This document shows positions 49,125 through 60,520 of a DNA stretch of 64,000 nt, one piece after another. The translations under genes were made by a program, and so were the position numbers. This DNA is from Klebsiella sp. BIGb0138 (GTDB lineage Bacteria; Pseudomonadota; Gammaproteobacteria; Enterobacterales; Enterobacteriaceae): the NCBI RefSeq assembly GCF_004342285.1, contig NZ_SMCV01000017.1, positions 1-64,000 on the forward strand. Direction: 5' to 3'. The notes under the pieces were generated by a model, which did no database searches, was not told the origin of the DNA, and saw nothing but the letters and a program-made list of their open reading frames with translations. How positions within the stretch are numbered: the stretch's first letter is position 1; the number at the start of each line of letters is the position of its first letter.

Positions 49125-50087
49125 ATGATTAAGAAAATCGGTGTATTGACAAGTGGCGGTGATGCGCCGGGCATGAACGCAGCAATTCGTGGCGTTGTGC
49201 GCGCAGCATTAACGGAAGGTCTGGAAGTTTTTGGAATCTATGACGGTTACCTCGGCCTGTATGAAGATCGCATGGTTCAGCTCGACCGCTATAGCGTTTC
49301 CGATATGATCAACCGTGGCGGCACCTTCCTGGGCTCAGCGCGCTTCCCGGAATTCCGCGAAGAGCACATTCGCGCCGTGGCGCTTGAGAACATGAAAAAG
49401 CGCGGCCTGGATGCGCTGGTTGTTATCGGCGGCGACGGTTCCTACATGGGGGCGATGCGTCTGACCGAAATGGGCTTCCCGTGCATCGGCCTGCCCGGCA
49501 CCATCGATAACGACATTAAGGGCACCGACTACACCATCGGTTTCTTCACCGCTCTGAGCACCGTTGTTGAGGCCATTGACCGCCTGCGCGATACCTCCTC
49601 TTCCCACCAGCGTATTTCTGTGGTGGAAGTGATGGGCCGTTACTGCGGCGACCTGACCCTGGCCGCGGCGATTGCCGGCGGTTGTGAGTTCATCATGGTG
49701 CCGGAAGTGGAATACTCGCGTGACGATCTGGTCGCCGAAATCAAAGCGGGCATCGCCAAAGGTAAGAAACACGCCATCGTGGCGATTACCGAACACATGT
49801 GCGATGTGGACGAGCTGGCGCACTACATTGAGAAAGAGACCGGCCGCGAAACCCGCGCGACCGTTCTGGGCCACATTCAGCGCGGAGGTTCTCCGGTTCC
49901 TTATGACCGTATCCTGGCGTCCCGCATGGGTTCCTACGCGATTGAACTGCTGCAGCAGGGCTTTGGCGGCCGCTGTGTCGGTATTCAGAACGAGAAGCTG
50001 GTGCACCATGACATCATCGACGCTATCGAGAACATGAAGCGTCCATTCAAGAATGACTGGCTGGACTGCGCGAAGAAACTGTATTAA
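49125..50087 (+). CDS. pfkA: 6-phosphofructokinase I
   Basis: PfkA commits fructose-6-phosphate to glycolysis using ATP. The 320-residue protein has the ATP site [11 protein letters not shown] and [12 protein letters not shown], and the catalytic [12 protein letters not shown] loop with Asp127. The allosteric regions of the ADP/PEP-controlled enzyme are present. It has its own terminator. In E. coli it is followed by sbp-cdh-tpiA; here rraA follows directly. Confidence 0.98.
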   Translation: MIKKIGVLTSGGDAPGMNAAIRGVVRAALTEGLEVFGIYDGYLGLYEDRMVQLDRYSVSDMINRGGTFLGSARFPEFREEHIRAVALENMKKRGLDALVVIGGDGSYMGAMRLTEMGFPCIGLPGTIDNDIKGTDYTIGFFTALSTVVEAIDRLRDTSSSHQRISVVEVMGRYCGDLTLAAAIAGGCEFIMVPEVEYSRDDLVAEIKAGIAKGKKHAIVAITEHMCDVDELAHYIEKETGRETRATVLGHIQRGGSPVPYDRILASRMGSYAIELLQQGFGGRCVGIQNEKLVHHDIIDAIENMKRPFKNDWLDCAKKLY

Positions 50088-50105
50088 TTCTGCCGCAACG
50101 GCAAC

Positions 50106-50137
50106 AAAAAGGCCTTCTCAGAGAGAAGGCCTTTTTT
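50106..50137. terminator. Bidirectional terminator between pfkA and rraA
   Basis: AAAAAGGCCTTCTC-agA-GAGAAGGCCTTTTTT is a near-perfect palindrome with A and T tracts at its ends. It lies between convergent pfkA and rraA. Confidence 0.93.
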
Positions 50138-50147
50138 CATGGGCGGG

Positions 50148-50633
50148 TCATTCGATATCCAGCGCGTCCTCGGAGAGGATAATCCCGGTATTATCGGCAT
50201 ACAGATGGTCGCCGGAGAAGAAGGTCACGCCGCCGAAATTGACGCGTACGTCGCTTTCGCCGATGCCTTCGCCCGCGGCGCCCACCGGGATGGCGGCCAG
50301 CGCCTGGATGCCGATATCCAGATCTTCGAGATCGTCAACCTGACGAACCGCGCCGTAAACCACTATCCCTTCCCACTCATTTTGTACGGCCAGACGCGCC
50401 AGGTCGGCGTCAATCAACGCACGTCGGACGGAACCCCCGCCGTCGATCAGCAAGATGTGACCACGGCCGTTCTGTTCGAGCATATCGTATAGCAACCCGT
50501 TATCCTCGAAACATTTCACCGTGATGATTTGTCCACCAAACGACGACCGTCCGCCAAAATTGGAGAACAGAGGTTCCACTACGTTGACATCTTCCTGGTA
50601 GATGTCACAAAGCTCGGAAGTATCGTATTTCAT
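50148..50633 (-). CDS. rraA: Regulator of ribonuclease E activity A
   Basis: RraA binds RNase E and inhibits its processing of mRNA. The 161-residue protein starts [21 protein letters not shown] and contains the conserved [13 protein letters not shown] segment. It lies 92 bases downstream of menA in the same direction. The E. coli gene zapB, which diverges from it there, is not in this window. Confidence 0.96.
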   Translation of the reverse strand: MKYDTSELCDIYQEDVNVVEPLFSNFGGRSSFGGQIITVKCFEDNGLLYDMLEQNGRGHILLIDGGGSVRRALIDADLARLAVQNEWEGIVVYGAVRQVDDLEDLDIGIQALAAIPVGAAGEGIGESDVRVNFGGVTFFSGDHLYADNTGIILSEDALDIE

Positions 50634-50725
50634 AGGCTTAACGTTCAGTTGCTGCGAGAGTTTTTAGTATATCTCGCGAATCGCATTGTTGGCAAAATCA
50701 TCAATTGTTAATTGATATTTGTCAG

Positions 50726-51652
50726 TTAACCCACCAGCTTGCTGCAAATAATCCCAATGACAAACAGCAGGTTGGTCAGGAGCGCCGCTTTTACCGTACG
50801 TTCCAGCATTGGACGCATCGCCACGGGAGCGCGTTCACGCAGCACAAATCGCGCCTGCTTCACCAGCAGCGGCATGGCGAGCAGGAACAGCCAACCCCAT
50901 GGGTTATGTAGAGAAATCAGATTAAACAGCGCCAGACACAGCGGAGCGCCGATGAGCAGGCAGCTGTGGTAGCGGCGGGCGTTAAGCGGCCCCAGACGCA
51001 CGGCGAGGGTATTTTTACCGTTCTCCCTGTCGCTATCGATATCGCGCAGATTATTGATATTCAGCACCGCTGCGGCTAACAGACCGCAGGCGGTGGCGGG
51101 CAGGAAAATCGTCGCGGCAATGCTGTGGGCCTGCAGGTACCAGCTTCCGACGACGCTCAGCCAGCCGAAGAACACCAGCACGGAGATATCGCCAAGGCCG
51201 ATATAACCATAGGGGCGAGTGCCGACGGTATAGGTAATGGCGGCGATTATCGATAAGCTCCCCAGCACCATAAAGCCAATAAAATCGGCCATCGTCTGCC
51301 AGGCGCAGAACAGCAGCGCCAGCCCGGAAAGACAAATCAGCACCACGGTGACGATCAGCGCGCGCTTCATCTGCGCCGGGGTGATCGCCCCTTTTTGCAT
51401 CCCGCGCAGCGGGCCGAGACGATCGGGCTTATCGCTGCCCTTAACCGCATCACCGTAATCATTGGCCAGATTGGATAAGATTTGCAGCAGGCCGGCGGTA
51501 ACCAGCGCCAGCAGGGCTACCCAGGGATCGAAGTACCCCTGCTGCCACGCCAGCGCCGTGCCGACAACAATGGCGGAGAAGGCCAGCGGTAACGTTTTTG
51601 GCCGCAGGCTTTCCAGCCAGGCCTGGGTTCGGTTTATCGGTTGTTCAGTCAT
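50726..51652 (-). CDS. menA: 1,4-dihydroxy-2-naphthoate octaprenyltransferase
   Basis: MenA attaches the octaprenyl chain to 1,4-dihydroxy-2-naphthoate in menaquinone synthesis. The 308-residue membrane protein (UbiA family) has about eight to nine helices and the Asp-rich motifs NLANDYGDAVKGSDKPDR and NNLRDIDSDRENGK. The ATG at 51652 gives MTEQPINRTQAWLESLRPKT; an earlier ATG would run through the hslU terminator. Confidence 0.97.
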   Translation of the reverse strand: MTEQPINRTQAWLESLRPKTLPLAFSAIVVGTALAWQQGYFDPWVALLALVTAGLLQILSNLANDYGDAVKGSDKPDRLGPLRGMQKGAITPAQMKRALIVTVVLICLSGLALLFCAWQTMADFIGFMVLGSLSIIAAITYTVGTRPYGYIGLGDISVLVFFGWLSVVGSWYLQAHSIAATIFLPATACGLLAAAVLNINNLRDIDSDRENGKNTLAVRLGPLNARRYHSCLLIGAPLCLALFNLISLHNPWGWLFLLAMPLLVKQARFVLRERAPVAMRPMLERTVKAALLTNLLFVIGIICSKLVG

Positions 51653-51662
51653 AATTCCTGGC

Positions 51663-51689
51663 CAAAAAAATGGGGCTATATAGCCCCAT
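51663..51689 (-). terminator. hslVU terminator
   Basis: ATGGGGCTATATAGCCCCAT is a perfect 20-base palindrome, followed on the minus strand by seven T residues. It lies between hslU and menA. Confidence 0.9.
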
Positions 51690-51718
51690 CGATTGTGATG
51701 AAAATACATTGAACCGGA

Positions 51719-53053
51719 TTATAGGATAAAACGGCTCAGATCTTCATCTGCCACCAGTACATCCAGATGTTTACCGACATACTCAGCATCAATGGTGATG
51801 CTCTGGCCATTCATTTCGCTGGCATCGTAGGAGATGTCTTCAATCAGACGCTCCAGCACGGTGTGCAGACGACGCGCGCCGATGTTTTCGGTGGTTTCGT
51901 TCACCTGCCATGCCGCCTGAGCAATACGCTTGATGCCCTCTTGCGTAAACTCGATGTTAACGCCTTCGGTAGCCATCAGGGCTTTGTACTGGACGGTGAT
52001 AGAGGCGTTCGGCTCGGTCAGGATGCGCTCGAAATCTTCCGTCGTCAGCGCTTTCAGCTCGACGCGAATAGGCAGACGGCCCTGCAGTTCCGGGATCAGA
52101 TCGGACGGACTCGCTACCTGGAACGCGCCGGAGGCGATAAACAGGATGTGGTCGGTTTTCACCATCCCGTGCTTGGTCGACACGGTGCAGCCCTCTACCA
52201 GCGGCAGCAGGTCGCGCTGAACGCCTTCGCGGGATACATCCGGGCCGGAGCTGTTGCCGCCGCGCTTACAGATTTTGTCGATTTCGTCGATAAACACAAT
52301 ACCGTGCTGTTCAACGGCATCGATGGCGTCCTGCTTGAGTTCTTCCGGGTTGACCAGCTTCGCCGCTTCTTCTTCGATCAGCAGCTTCATCGCATCTTTG
52401 ATTTTCAGCTTACGCGGTTTTTGCTTCTGCCCGCCCAGATTCTGGAACATCGACTGCAGCTGGCTGGTCATCTCTTCCATGCCCGGCGGGGACATGATTT
52501 CAACGCCCATCGGCGCAGCGGCGAGATCGATCTCGATCTCTTTATCGTCGAGCTGACCTTCGCGTAGTTTCTTACGGAATGCCTGACGCGCAGCGGACGG
52601 TTCCTGAGTCTGCTCCGCCTGGCCCCAGTTATTTTTTGCCGGTGGGATCAGCACATCCAGAATGCGCTCCTCCGCCAGCTCTTCCGCGCGATAGCGGTTT
52701 TTATCGATGGACTGCATGCGGACCATTTTGATCGCCGCATCGGTCAGATCGCGGATAATAGAATCCACTTCCTTGCCCACATAGCCCACTTCGGTGAATT
52801 TGGTTGCTTCAACTTTGATGAACGGCGCGTTGGCCAGCTTCGCCAGACGGCGAGCGATTTCGGTTTTACCGACGCCGGTCGGGCCGATCATCAGAATGTT
52901 TTTCGGCGTGACTTCATGGCGCAGCTCTTCATTCAGCTGCATACGGCGCCAGCGGTTACGCAGCGCGATGGCGACAGAACGCTTCGCCGCGTCCTGACCG
53001 ATAATATGTTTGTCCAGTTCGCTGACAATTTCGCGTGGGGTCATTTCAGACAT
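51719..53053 (-). CDS. hslU: HslUV protease ATPase subunit
   Basis: HslU is a AAA+ hexamer that unfolds substrates such as SulA and feeds them to HslV. The 444-residue protein has Walker [12 protein letters not shown] (about 57-67), an I domain insertion (about 110-240), Walker B VFIDEID, and the C-terminal ending DEDLSRFIL that contacts HslV. It is 9 bases downstream of hslV. Confidence 0.98.
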   Translation of the reverse strand: MSEMTPREIVSELDKHIIGQDAAKRSVAIALRNRWRRMQLNEELRHEVTPKNILMIGPTGVGKTEIARRLAKLANAPFIKVEATKFTEVGYVGKEVDSIIRDLTDAAIKMVRMQSIDKNRYRAEELAEERILDVLIPPAKNNWGQAEQTQEPSAARQAFRKKLREGQLDDKEIEIDLAAAPMGVEIMSPPGMEEMTSQLQSMFQNLGGQKQKPRKLKIKDAMKLLIEEEAAKLVNPEELKQDAIDAVEQHGIVFIDEIDKICKRGGNSSGPDVSREGVQRDLLPLVEGCTVSTKHGMVKTDHILFIASGAFQVASPSDLIPELQGRLPIRVELKALTTEDFERILTEPNASITVQYKALMATEGVNIEFTQEGIKRIAQAAWQVNETTENIGARRLHTVLERLIEDISYDASEMNGQSITIDAEYVGKHLDVLVADEDLSRFIL

Positions 53054-53062
53054 GGGAGATCC

Positions 53063-53593
53063 TTACGCTTTAGAAGCTAATTCTTCGATGGTGTGGAAAT
53101 GGTTGGTATAGATGCAGATATCGCCTGCAATATTCAACGCTTTCTCTGCGATGTCGCGAGCGCCCATATCGGTATTTTCCAGCAGAGCGCGAGCAGCGGC
53201 CTGGGCGTAGGGACCACCGGAGCCGATAGCAATCAGGTCGTTTTCAGGCTGTACCACATCACCGTTACCAGTAATGATCAGCGACGCATTTTCGTCGGCG
53301 ACGGCCAGCAGGGCTTCCAGCTTGCGCAGCATGCGGTCGGTACGCCAGTCTTTCGCCAGCTCCACGGCGGCTTTGACCAGGTGACCCTGATGCATTTCCA
53401 GTTTACGTTCAAACAGTTCGAACAGCGTGAAGGCGTCGGCAGTACCGCCAGCGAAGCCAGCGATCACTTTGTCGTTATAGAGACGACGGACTTTTTTCAC
53501 GTTACCTTTCATGACGGTGTTGCCCAGCGTGGCCTGGCCATCACCGGCAATAACCACATGGCCGTTACGGCGAACACTAACTATTGTTGTCAC
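53063..53593 (-). CDS. hslV: HslUV protease peptidase subunit
   Basis: HslV is the proteasome-like peptidase of the complex, a double hexamer. The 176-residue protein has the nucleophile Thr right after the initiator Met ([20 protein letters not shown]) and the conserved [11 protein letters not shown]. It is the first gene of a heat-shock operon with a sigma-32 promoter in front. Confidence 0.98.
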   Translation of the reverse strand: MTTIVSVRRNGHVVIAGDGQATLGNTVMKGNVKKVRRLYNDKVIAGFAGGTADAFTLFELFERKLEMHQGHLVKAAVELAKDWRTDRMLRKLEALLAVADENASLIITGNGDVVQPENDLIAIGSGGPYAQAAARALLENTDMGARDIAEKALNIAGDICIYTNHFHTIEELASKA

Positions 53594-53627
53594 GAGCAGA
53601 CCCCTTGGTTACAAAAGCGGAATAGGG

Positions 53628-53648
53628 GCCCCGCGGCTGACGCGGGGC
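53628..53648 (-). promoter_or_regulatory. 5' UTR hairpin of hslVU
   Basis: GCCCCGCG and CGCGGGGC pair perfectly around a five-base loop, between the heat-shock promoter and hslV. E. coli has a similar GC-capped hairpin (CCCCGTAC-N-GTACGGGG) in the hslVU leader that stabilises the mRNA. The sequence differs here but the position and form agree. It might also help end ftsN transcription. Confidence 0.68.
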
Positions 53649-53660
53649 AGAATGCAATTA

Positions 53661-53688
53661 TAGATGGGGGGGATTTTTAGGGTTTCAA
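53661..53688 (-). promoter_or_regulatory. Sigma-32 promoter of hslVU
   Basis: On the minus strand a -35 TTGAAA (53683-53688) and a -10 CCCCATCTA (53661-53669) are 13 bases apart, matching the heat-shock consensus CTTGAAA-N13-CCCCATNT closely. The -35 overlaps the ftsN stop codon. Confidence 0.85.
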
Positions 53689-54659
53689 CCCCTGGCGGCG
53701 AGACGAATGCAGTTTGCGTGTCCGGCCATTTTCAGACGAGTGATCATATCGTTGGCGCTATCCTTGCCTTTCAGCGGCCCAATCACCACGCGATTCCAGC
53801 CATTGTTAGTGGTGATGCGTGAGGAAAATCCTTCAAATGCCAGCTGAGCGCGGACGGTTTCCGCCTGCTCGGCGCCTTTAAAGGAGCCGCATTGAATCAT
53901 CCAACTGCGATCGTCTTTCTTCTCGACAGGCGCTTTCGGCGCCTCTTCAACGCGAGCGACCGGTGCGGCCGCCTGGGTTTTCGGCTGCGTGGTAGTATGC
54001 GCAGGCGTCTGCAGCAGATCCTGATACGGCTGCGTCGTCGAGGCGGTTTGTTTCGGCTGTTGTACCGGCTTAGGCTGCGATACCGGCTGCTCGGCAACCC
54101 GCTGCTGTGCGCGCGGCTGCTGGACAGGTGCTGCCTGCTGCTGGGCCTGTTGCTGCTGTTGTACCTGCTGCGCCGCGAGGCGCTGACGCTGCAGCGTCTG
54201 CTGGCGCTGAGCCGGCGTTTGTTCGTTCCACGGCACTTCGGTTAGCTGAGTCGGCTGCTGGCGCATATCCGCCTGCATCTGTGCCAGCAGCTGACGCTGT
54301 TCGTTGGTCAGCTGTTCCGGCTTCATAACTTCCCCGCCGGCCGTGGGTTCGGTAGGCGCACGGACGCCAGGCTGGCGACTTTCCAGCTCTTTGATATAGC
54401 GCCAGCGCTCTTCGGGTTTTGGCGGCAGGCCGTTACCCGCCACCTGACGGTTTTGCAGCGCTTCCGCTTCTTCTTTTTTATGGTGCGTGATGAAGTACAG
54501 TCCACCGATAAAGGCCACCAGCACTGCCGCCGCGATCGCAACCATAGTAGGTGAAACCGCCGGAAGGCTGCTTTGTTTATTCCTTGAGCTGCGGGTATTG
54601 CCCTTTTTGCGCCGCGAAGAAGCCGGTTGGCTGCGGCGTACATAATCTCGTTGTGCCAC
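53685..54659 (-). CDS. ftsN: Cell division protein FtsN
   Basis: FtsN triggers septal wall synthesis once it reaches the divisome. The 324-residue bitopic protein has a basic cytoplasmic tail, one helix (about 35-57), a long Gln- and Pro-rich periplasmic linker (about 120-230) and a C-terminal SPOR domain (about 247-324; WMIQCGSFKGAEQAETVRAQL) that binds denuded peptidoglycan. The linker is low-complexity and variable between species, as expected. Confidence 0.96.
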   Translation of the reverse strand: MAQRDYVRRSQPASSRRKKGNTRSSRNKQSSLPAVSPTMVAIAAAVLVAFIGGLYFITHHKKEEAEALQNRQVAGNGLPPKPEERWRYIKELESRQPGVRAPTEPTAGGEVMKPEQLTNEQRQLLAQMQADMRQQPTQLTEVPWNEQTPAQRQQTLQRQRLAAQQVQQQQQAQQQAAPVQQPRAQQRVAEQPVSQPKPVQQPKQTASTTQPYQDLLQTPAHTTTQPKTQAAAPVARVEEAPKAPVEKKDDRSWMIQCGSFKGAEQAETVRAQLAFEGFSSRITTNNGWNRVVIGPLKGKDSANDMITRLKMAGHANCIRLAARG

Positions 54660-54750
54660 TATCGTTTCGCTGTTTTATTCGTTCGTCAGTCCGCCATGTT
54701 ACTTAAGCGGCGGGCCTTTGACCAGAAGAGCAGGCCCGAAAGCCTGATGG

Positions 54751-55779
54751 TTATGTTCTGATTTTGCGTGTACTACCGCGTACGATCAGTTCGCAGTCCA
54801 GCAATCGTGAACCGCTGTTCACATTATGACCGTGGAGCTGGTCCAGTAATAGCAGCATCGCTTCGCGGCCAATATCAAAGCGCGGTTGTGCAACGGTCGT
54901 CAATGGCGGATCGCAAAATTCAGACAAAGAGATATTATCGAAACCCACAATAGACAGGTCGTCAGGCACTTTCAGGCCGCGGCGTTTTGCCAACGACAGG
55001 GCACCCAGCGCCATAATATCGCTGTGGCAGAATACCGCGGTCGGCGGCACCGGGAGCGCCAGAAGCTGTTCCAGGGCGTTGGCCCCGGCCTCGTAGGTAA
55101 AATTACCGCGCGCAATATAGTGGGGGTCAATGGTTATCCCGCTGCGGCGCAGCGCCTGCACGTAACCCTGGAGGCGGTAATGGCAGAGCGGCATCTCTTC
55201 CGGACCGGCGATACAGCCAATGCGCTGGTGCCCGAGTTCGTGCAGATAGTTCACGGCATTGAACGCGGCGGTGAGGTTATCGATATGCACCGTCGGTAGC
55301 TCAAGCTCAGGCGCAAATTCATTCGCCATCACCATCGGCGGGAGATTGCGCTGCTCTTCCACACCGGCGTCGAACGGCAGACGGGAGCCTAACAGCAGCA
55401 TCCCGTCGATCTGCTTGGTAATTATCAGGTCGATAAAGGTTTTTTCCTGCCGGTTCTGATGGGCGCAGTCGCCGATCAGTACCAGATACCCCTGTTCCGC
55501 AGCGGTGATTTCGATACCCCGGATAATCTCGCTGAAAAAGGGATCGCAAATATCCGGCACGATGACCAGAATCGTACGCGACTCGTTGCGTTTCATATTG
55601 CGCCCGAGCGACTGCGGTAAATAACCGACTTCAAGCGCCGCCTGTTCCACGCGGTTACGGGTGGTCTGCGAAACCTTATCGGGATTCATTAACGCTCGGG
55701 ACACGGTTGCCGTTGAAACGTTTGCCTTCAGGGCAACGTCTTTCATCGTGGCGGCAACCACCTGTTTTTTGGGCTTCAC
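54751..55779 (-). CDS. cytR: LacI-family repressor CytR
   Basis: CytR represses nucleoside uptake and catabolism genes together with CRP and is released by cytidine. The 342-residue protein has the LacI helix-turn-helix (ATMKDVALKANVSTATVSRALMNP) and a periplasmic-binding-like C-terminal domain. I choose a GTG start at 55779, seven bases after GAGGAG, giving VKPKKQVVAATMKDV like E. coli MKAKKQETAATMKDV; an ATG eleven codons upstream would overlap that ribosome site. Confidence 0.95.
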   Translation of the reverse strand: MKPKKQVVAATMKDVALKANVSTATVSRALMNPDKVSQTTRNRVEQAALEVGYLPQSLGRNMKRNESRTILVIVPDICDPFFSEIIRGIEITAAEQGYLVLIGDCAHQNRQEKTFIDLIITKQIDGMLLLGSRLPFDAGVEEQRNLPPMVMANEFAPELELPTVHIDNLTAAFNAVNYLHELGHQRIGCIAGPEEMPLCHYRLQGYVQALRRSGITIDPHYIARGNFTYEAGANALEQLLALPVPPTAVFCHSDIMALGALSLAKRRGLKVPDDLSIVGFDNISLSEFCDPPLTTVAQPRFDIGREAMLLLLDQLHGHNVNSGSRLLDCELIVRGSTRKIRT

Positions 55780-55930
55780 CTGTTTTCTCCTCGCTGACTG
55801 GCGCAGACACATCCCTTGCGATCTGACATCAGCAACATTTTTAGCAGATAGTCGATGTAGAGAGTTACAGAATTTTCATAAAAAACGTGATGGTTGTTGA
55901 ATTTTTTCGATCCGTCTCGCAAGAGAAGGC

Positions 55931-58607
<2,677 letters not shown>

Positions 58608-58616
58608 GTTGCTGGA

Positions 58617-58647
58617 AGAAAAAGCCGCCTCAGGGCGGCTTTTTTTG
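58617..58647 (+). terminator. rpmE terminator
   Basis: AAAGCCGCCT-ca-GGGCGGCTTT is followed by a T tract ten bases after the rpmE stop. Confidence 0.92.
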
Positions 58648-58691
58648 TTTCTGGCGTCATACGCTGCCCGGCAGCCAGGGCCGAACAGAGA

Positions 58692-58727
58692 CAAAAAAGG
58701 GCAGAAGGAAGCTTCTGCCCTTTTTAT
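58692..58727. terminator. metJ terminator, bidirectional
   Basis: GGGCAGAAG-ga-AGCTTCTGCCC lies between A and T tracts, nine bases past the metJ stop on the minus strand, and can serve both strands. Confidence 0.88.
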
Positions 58728-58735
58728 TTATTGAC

Positions 58736-59053
58736 TTAGTATTCCCACGTATCCGGGTCGATACCCATCTCGCGCATAATCTGTTTCGCCGCTTCCGGAA
58801 TCTCATCGCTGCGCTCTTTACGCAGGTCTTCATCGTTCGGTAACGGTTGACCGGTAAATGCATGCAGGAACGCTTCACACAGCAGTTCGCTATTGGTGGC
58901 GTGACGCAGGTTGTTGACCTGCCGACGCGTGCGTTCATCGGTGAGGATCTTCAACACCTTCAGAGGAATGGATACCGTAATTTTTTTTACTTGCTCACTC
59001 TTCTTACCGTGCTCAGCGTATGGGCTGATATATTCGCCGCTCCATTCAGCCAT
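58736..59053 (-). CDS. metJ: Methionine repressor MetJ
   Basis: MetJ with S-adenosylmethionine represses methionine biosynthesis genes by binding tandem met boxes. The 105-residue ribbon-helix-helix protein has the DNA-contacting strand [15 protein letters not shown] (about residues 22-36) and [20 protein letters not shown]. It diverges from metB across 304 bases that include met boxes controlling both. Confidence 0.98.
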   Translation of the reverse strand: MAEWSGEYISPYAEHGKKSEQVKKITVSIPLKVLKILTDERTRRQVNNLRHATNSELLCEAFLHAFTGQPLPNDEDLRKERSDEIPEAAKQIMREMGIDPDTWEY

Positions 59054-59357
59054 GAGATACCTTTAATCCTCTAGTCATTAGTTAAGGGCCTGAATATCTG
59101 TCCGTCATACTGCAAGCTGCCTGTATGACGGGTAGAGAACCCGGACCATAATTGCGCATAGTTTACCGTAGAGGGGGCGTTCTGACACCCGATAAGCCCC
59201 TGCCGATGTGCGCTAATGCATATAATTTTAACGGCTATTCGCTGTTTGCTCAATCTATACGCAAAGAAGTTTAGATGTCCAGATGTATTGACGTCTATTG
59301 TGACAATGATTACTCTGGTGCCTGACTTTTCACCGATTCAGCCCAGGAACTGCCCAA
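59054..59357. promoter_or_regulatory. metJ-metB divergent control region
   Basis: No gene is seen in this 304-base gap. It holds promoters for metJ and for metBL; the met boxes lie in the half nearest metB. Confidence 0.8.
59273..59296 (+). promoter_or_regulatory. Tandem met boxes (MetJ operator)
   Basis: Three contiguous octamers, AGATGTCC, AGATGTAT and TGACGTCT, match the met box AGACGTCT at six, five and seven positions. MetJ dimers bind side by side on such arrays. A fourth weak octamer may follow. Confidence 0.82.
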
Positions 59358-60518
59358 ATGACGCGTAAACAGGCCACCATCGCAGTGCGTAGCGGTTTAA
59401 ATGACGACGAACAGTACGGCTGCGTTGTCCCGCCGATTCACCTTTCCAGTACCTATAACTTCACCGGCTTTAACGAACCCCGTGCCCACGACTATTCCCG
59501 TCGCGGTAACCCAACCCGTGATGTGGTGCAGCGCGCGCTGGCGGAGCTGGAAGGTGGAGCGGGCGCCGTGCTGACCAATACCGGCATGTCGGCAATCCTG
59601 CTGGTGACGACCGTGTTCCTGAAACCGGGCGATCTGCTGGTGGCCCCGCACGATTGCTACGGCGGCAGCTATCGCCTGTTTGATAGCCTGGCGAAGCGCG
59701 GCTGCTACCGCGTACTGTTTGTCGATCAGAACGATGAGCAGGCGCTGAACGCGGCGCTGGCGGAAAAACCGAAGCTGGTATTAGTCGAAAGTCCAAGTAA
59801 TCCGTTGCTGCGGGTGGTGGATATTGCGAAAATCTGCGCGCTGGCTCGTGAAGCGGGGGCGGTGAGCGTGGTGGATAACACCTTCCTGAGCCCGGCGTTG
59901 CAAAACCCGCTGGCGCTGGGCGCCGATCTGGTTCTGCATTCGTGCACCAAATACCTCAACGGTCACTCCGATGTGGTGGCTGGGGTGGTGATTGCCAAAG
60001 ATCCGGAGACTGTCACCGAACTGGCATGGTGGGCGAATAACATCGGTGTCACCGGCGGCGCGTTCGATAGCTATCTGCTGCTGCGCGGTTTACGTACGCT
60101 CTCTCCGCGTATGGAAGTGGCGCAGCGCAACGCGCTGGCGATTGTCGACTATCTGAAAACCCAGCCGCTGGTGAAAAAACTGTATCATCCGTCTCTGGCG
60201 GAGAATCAGGGGCACGAGATTGCTGCGCGTCAGCAAAAAGGTTTTGGCGCGATGTTAAGCTTTGAGCTGGAGGGCGATGAGCAGACATTGCGCCGTTTTC
60301 TGAGCGGATTATCGCTATTTACGCTGGCTGAATCGCTGGGGGGCGTAGAAAGTCTGATTTCGCACGCCGCGACGATGACCCACGCAGGCATGGCGCCTGA
60401 AGCACGTGCGGCAGCGGGGATTTCAGAAACGCTCCTGCGTATTTCGACCGGTATTGAAGATGGTGAAGATTTAATTGCCGACCTGGAAAATGGCTTCCGG
60501 GCAGCAAACGAGGGATAA
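59358..60518 (+). CDS. metB: Cystathionine gamma-synthase
   Basis: MetB joins O-succinylhomoserine and cysteine into cystathionine. The 386-residue PLP enzyme has the conserved YSRRGNPTRD segment and the Schiff-base Lys in HSCTKYLNGHSDVV (about residue 198). It is first in metBL, two bases before metL, and under MetJ control. Confidence 0.98.
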   Translation: MTRKQATIAVRSGLNDDEQYGCVVPPIHLSSTYNFTGFNEPRAHDYSRRGNPTRDVVQRALAELEGGAGAVLTNTGMSAILLVTTVFLKPGDLLVAPHDCYGGSYRLFDSLAKRGCYRVLFVDQNDEQALNAALAEKPKLVLVESPSNPLLRVVDIAKICALAREAGAVSVVDNTFLSPALQNPLALGADLVLHSCTKYLNGHSDVVAGVVIAKDPETVTELAWWANNIGVTGGAFDSYLLLRGLRTLSPRMEVAQRNALAIVDYLKTQPLVKKLYHPSLAENQGHEIAARQQKGFGAMLSFELEGDEQTLRRFLSGLSLFTLAESLGGVESLISHAATMTHAGMAPEARAAAGISETLLRISTGIEDGEDLIADLENGFRAANEG

Positions 60519-60520
60519 AC

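Noticed and set aside
53897-54245. Arg/Leu-rich frames opposite the ftsN linker
   Set aside because: They reflect the repetitive Gln codons of the FtsN linker read on the other strand.
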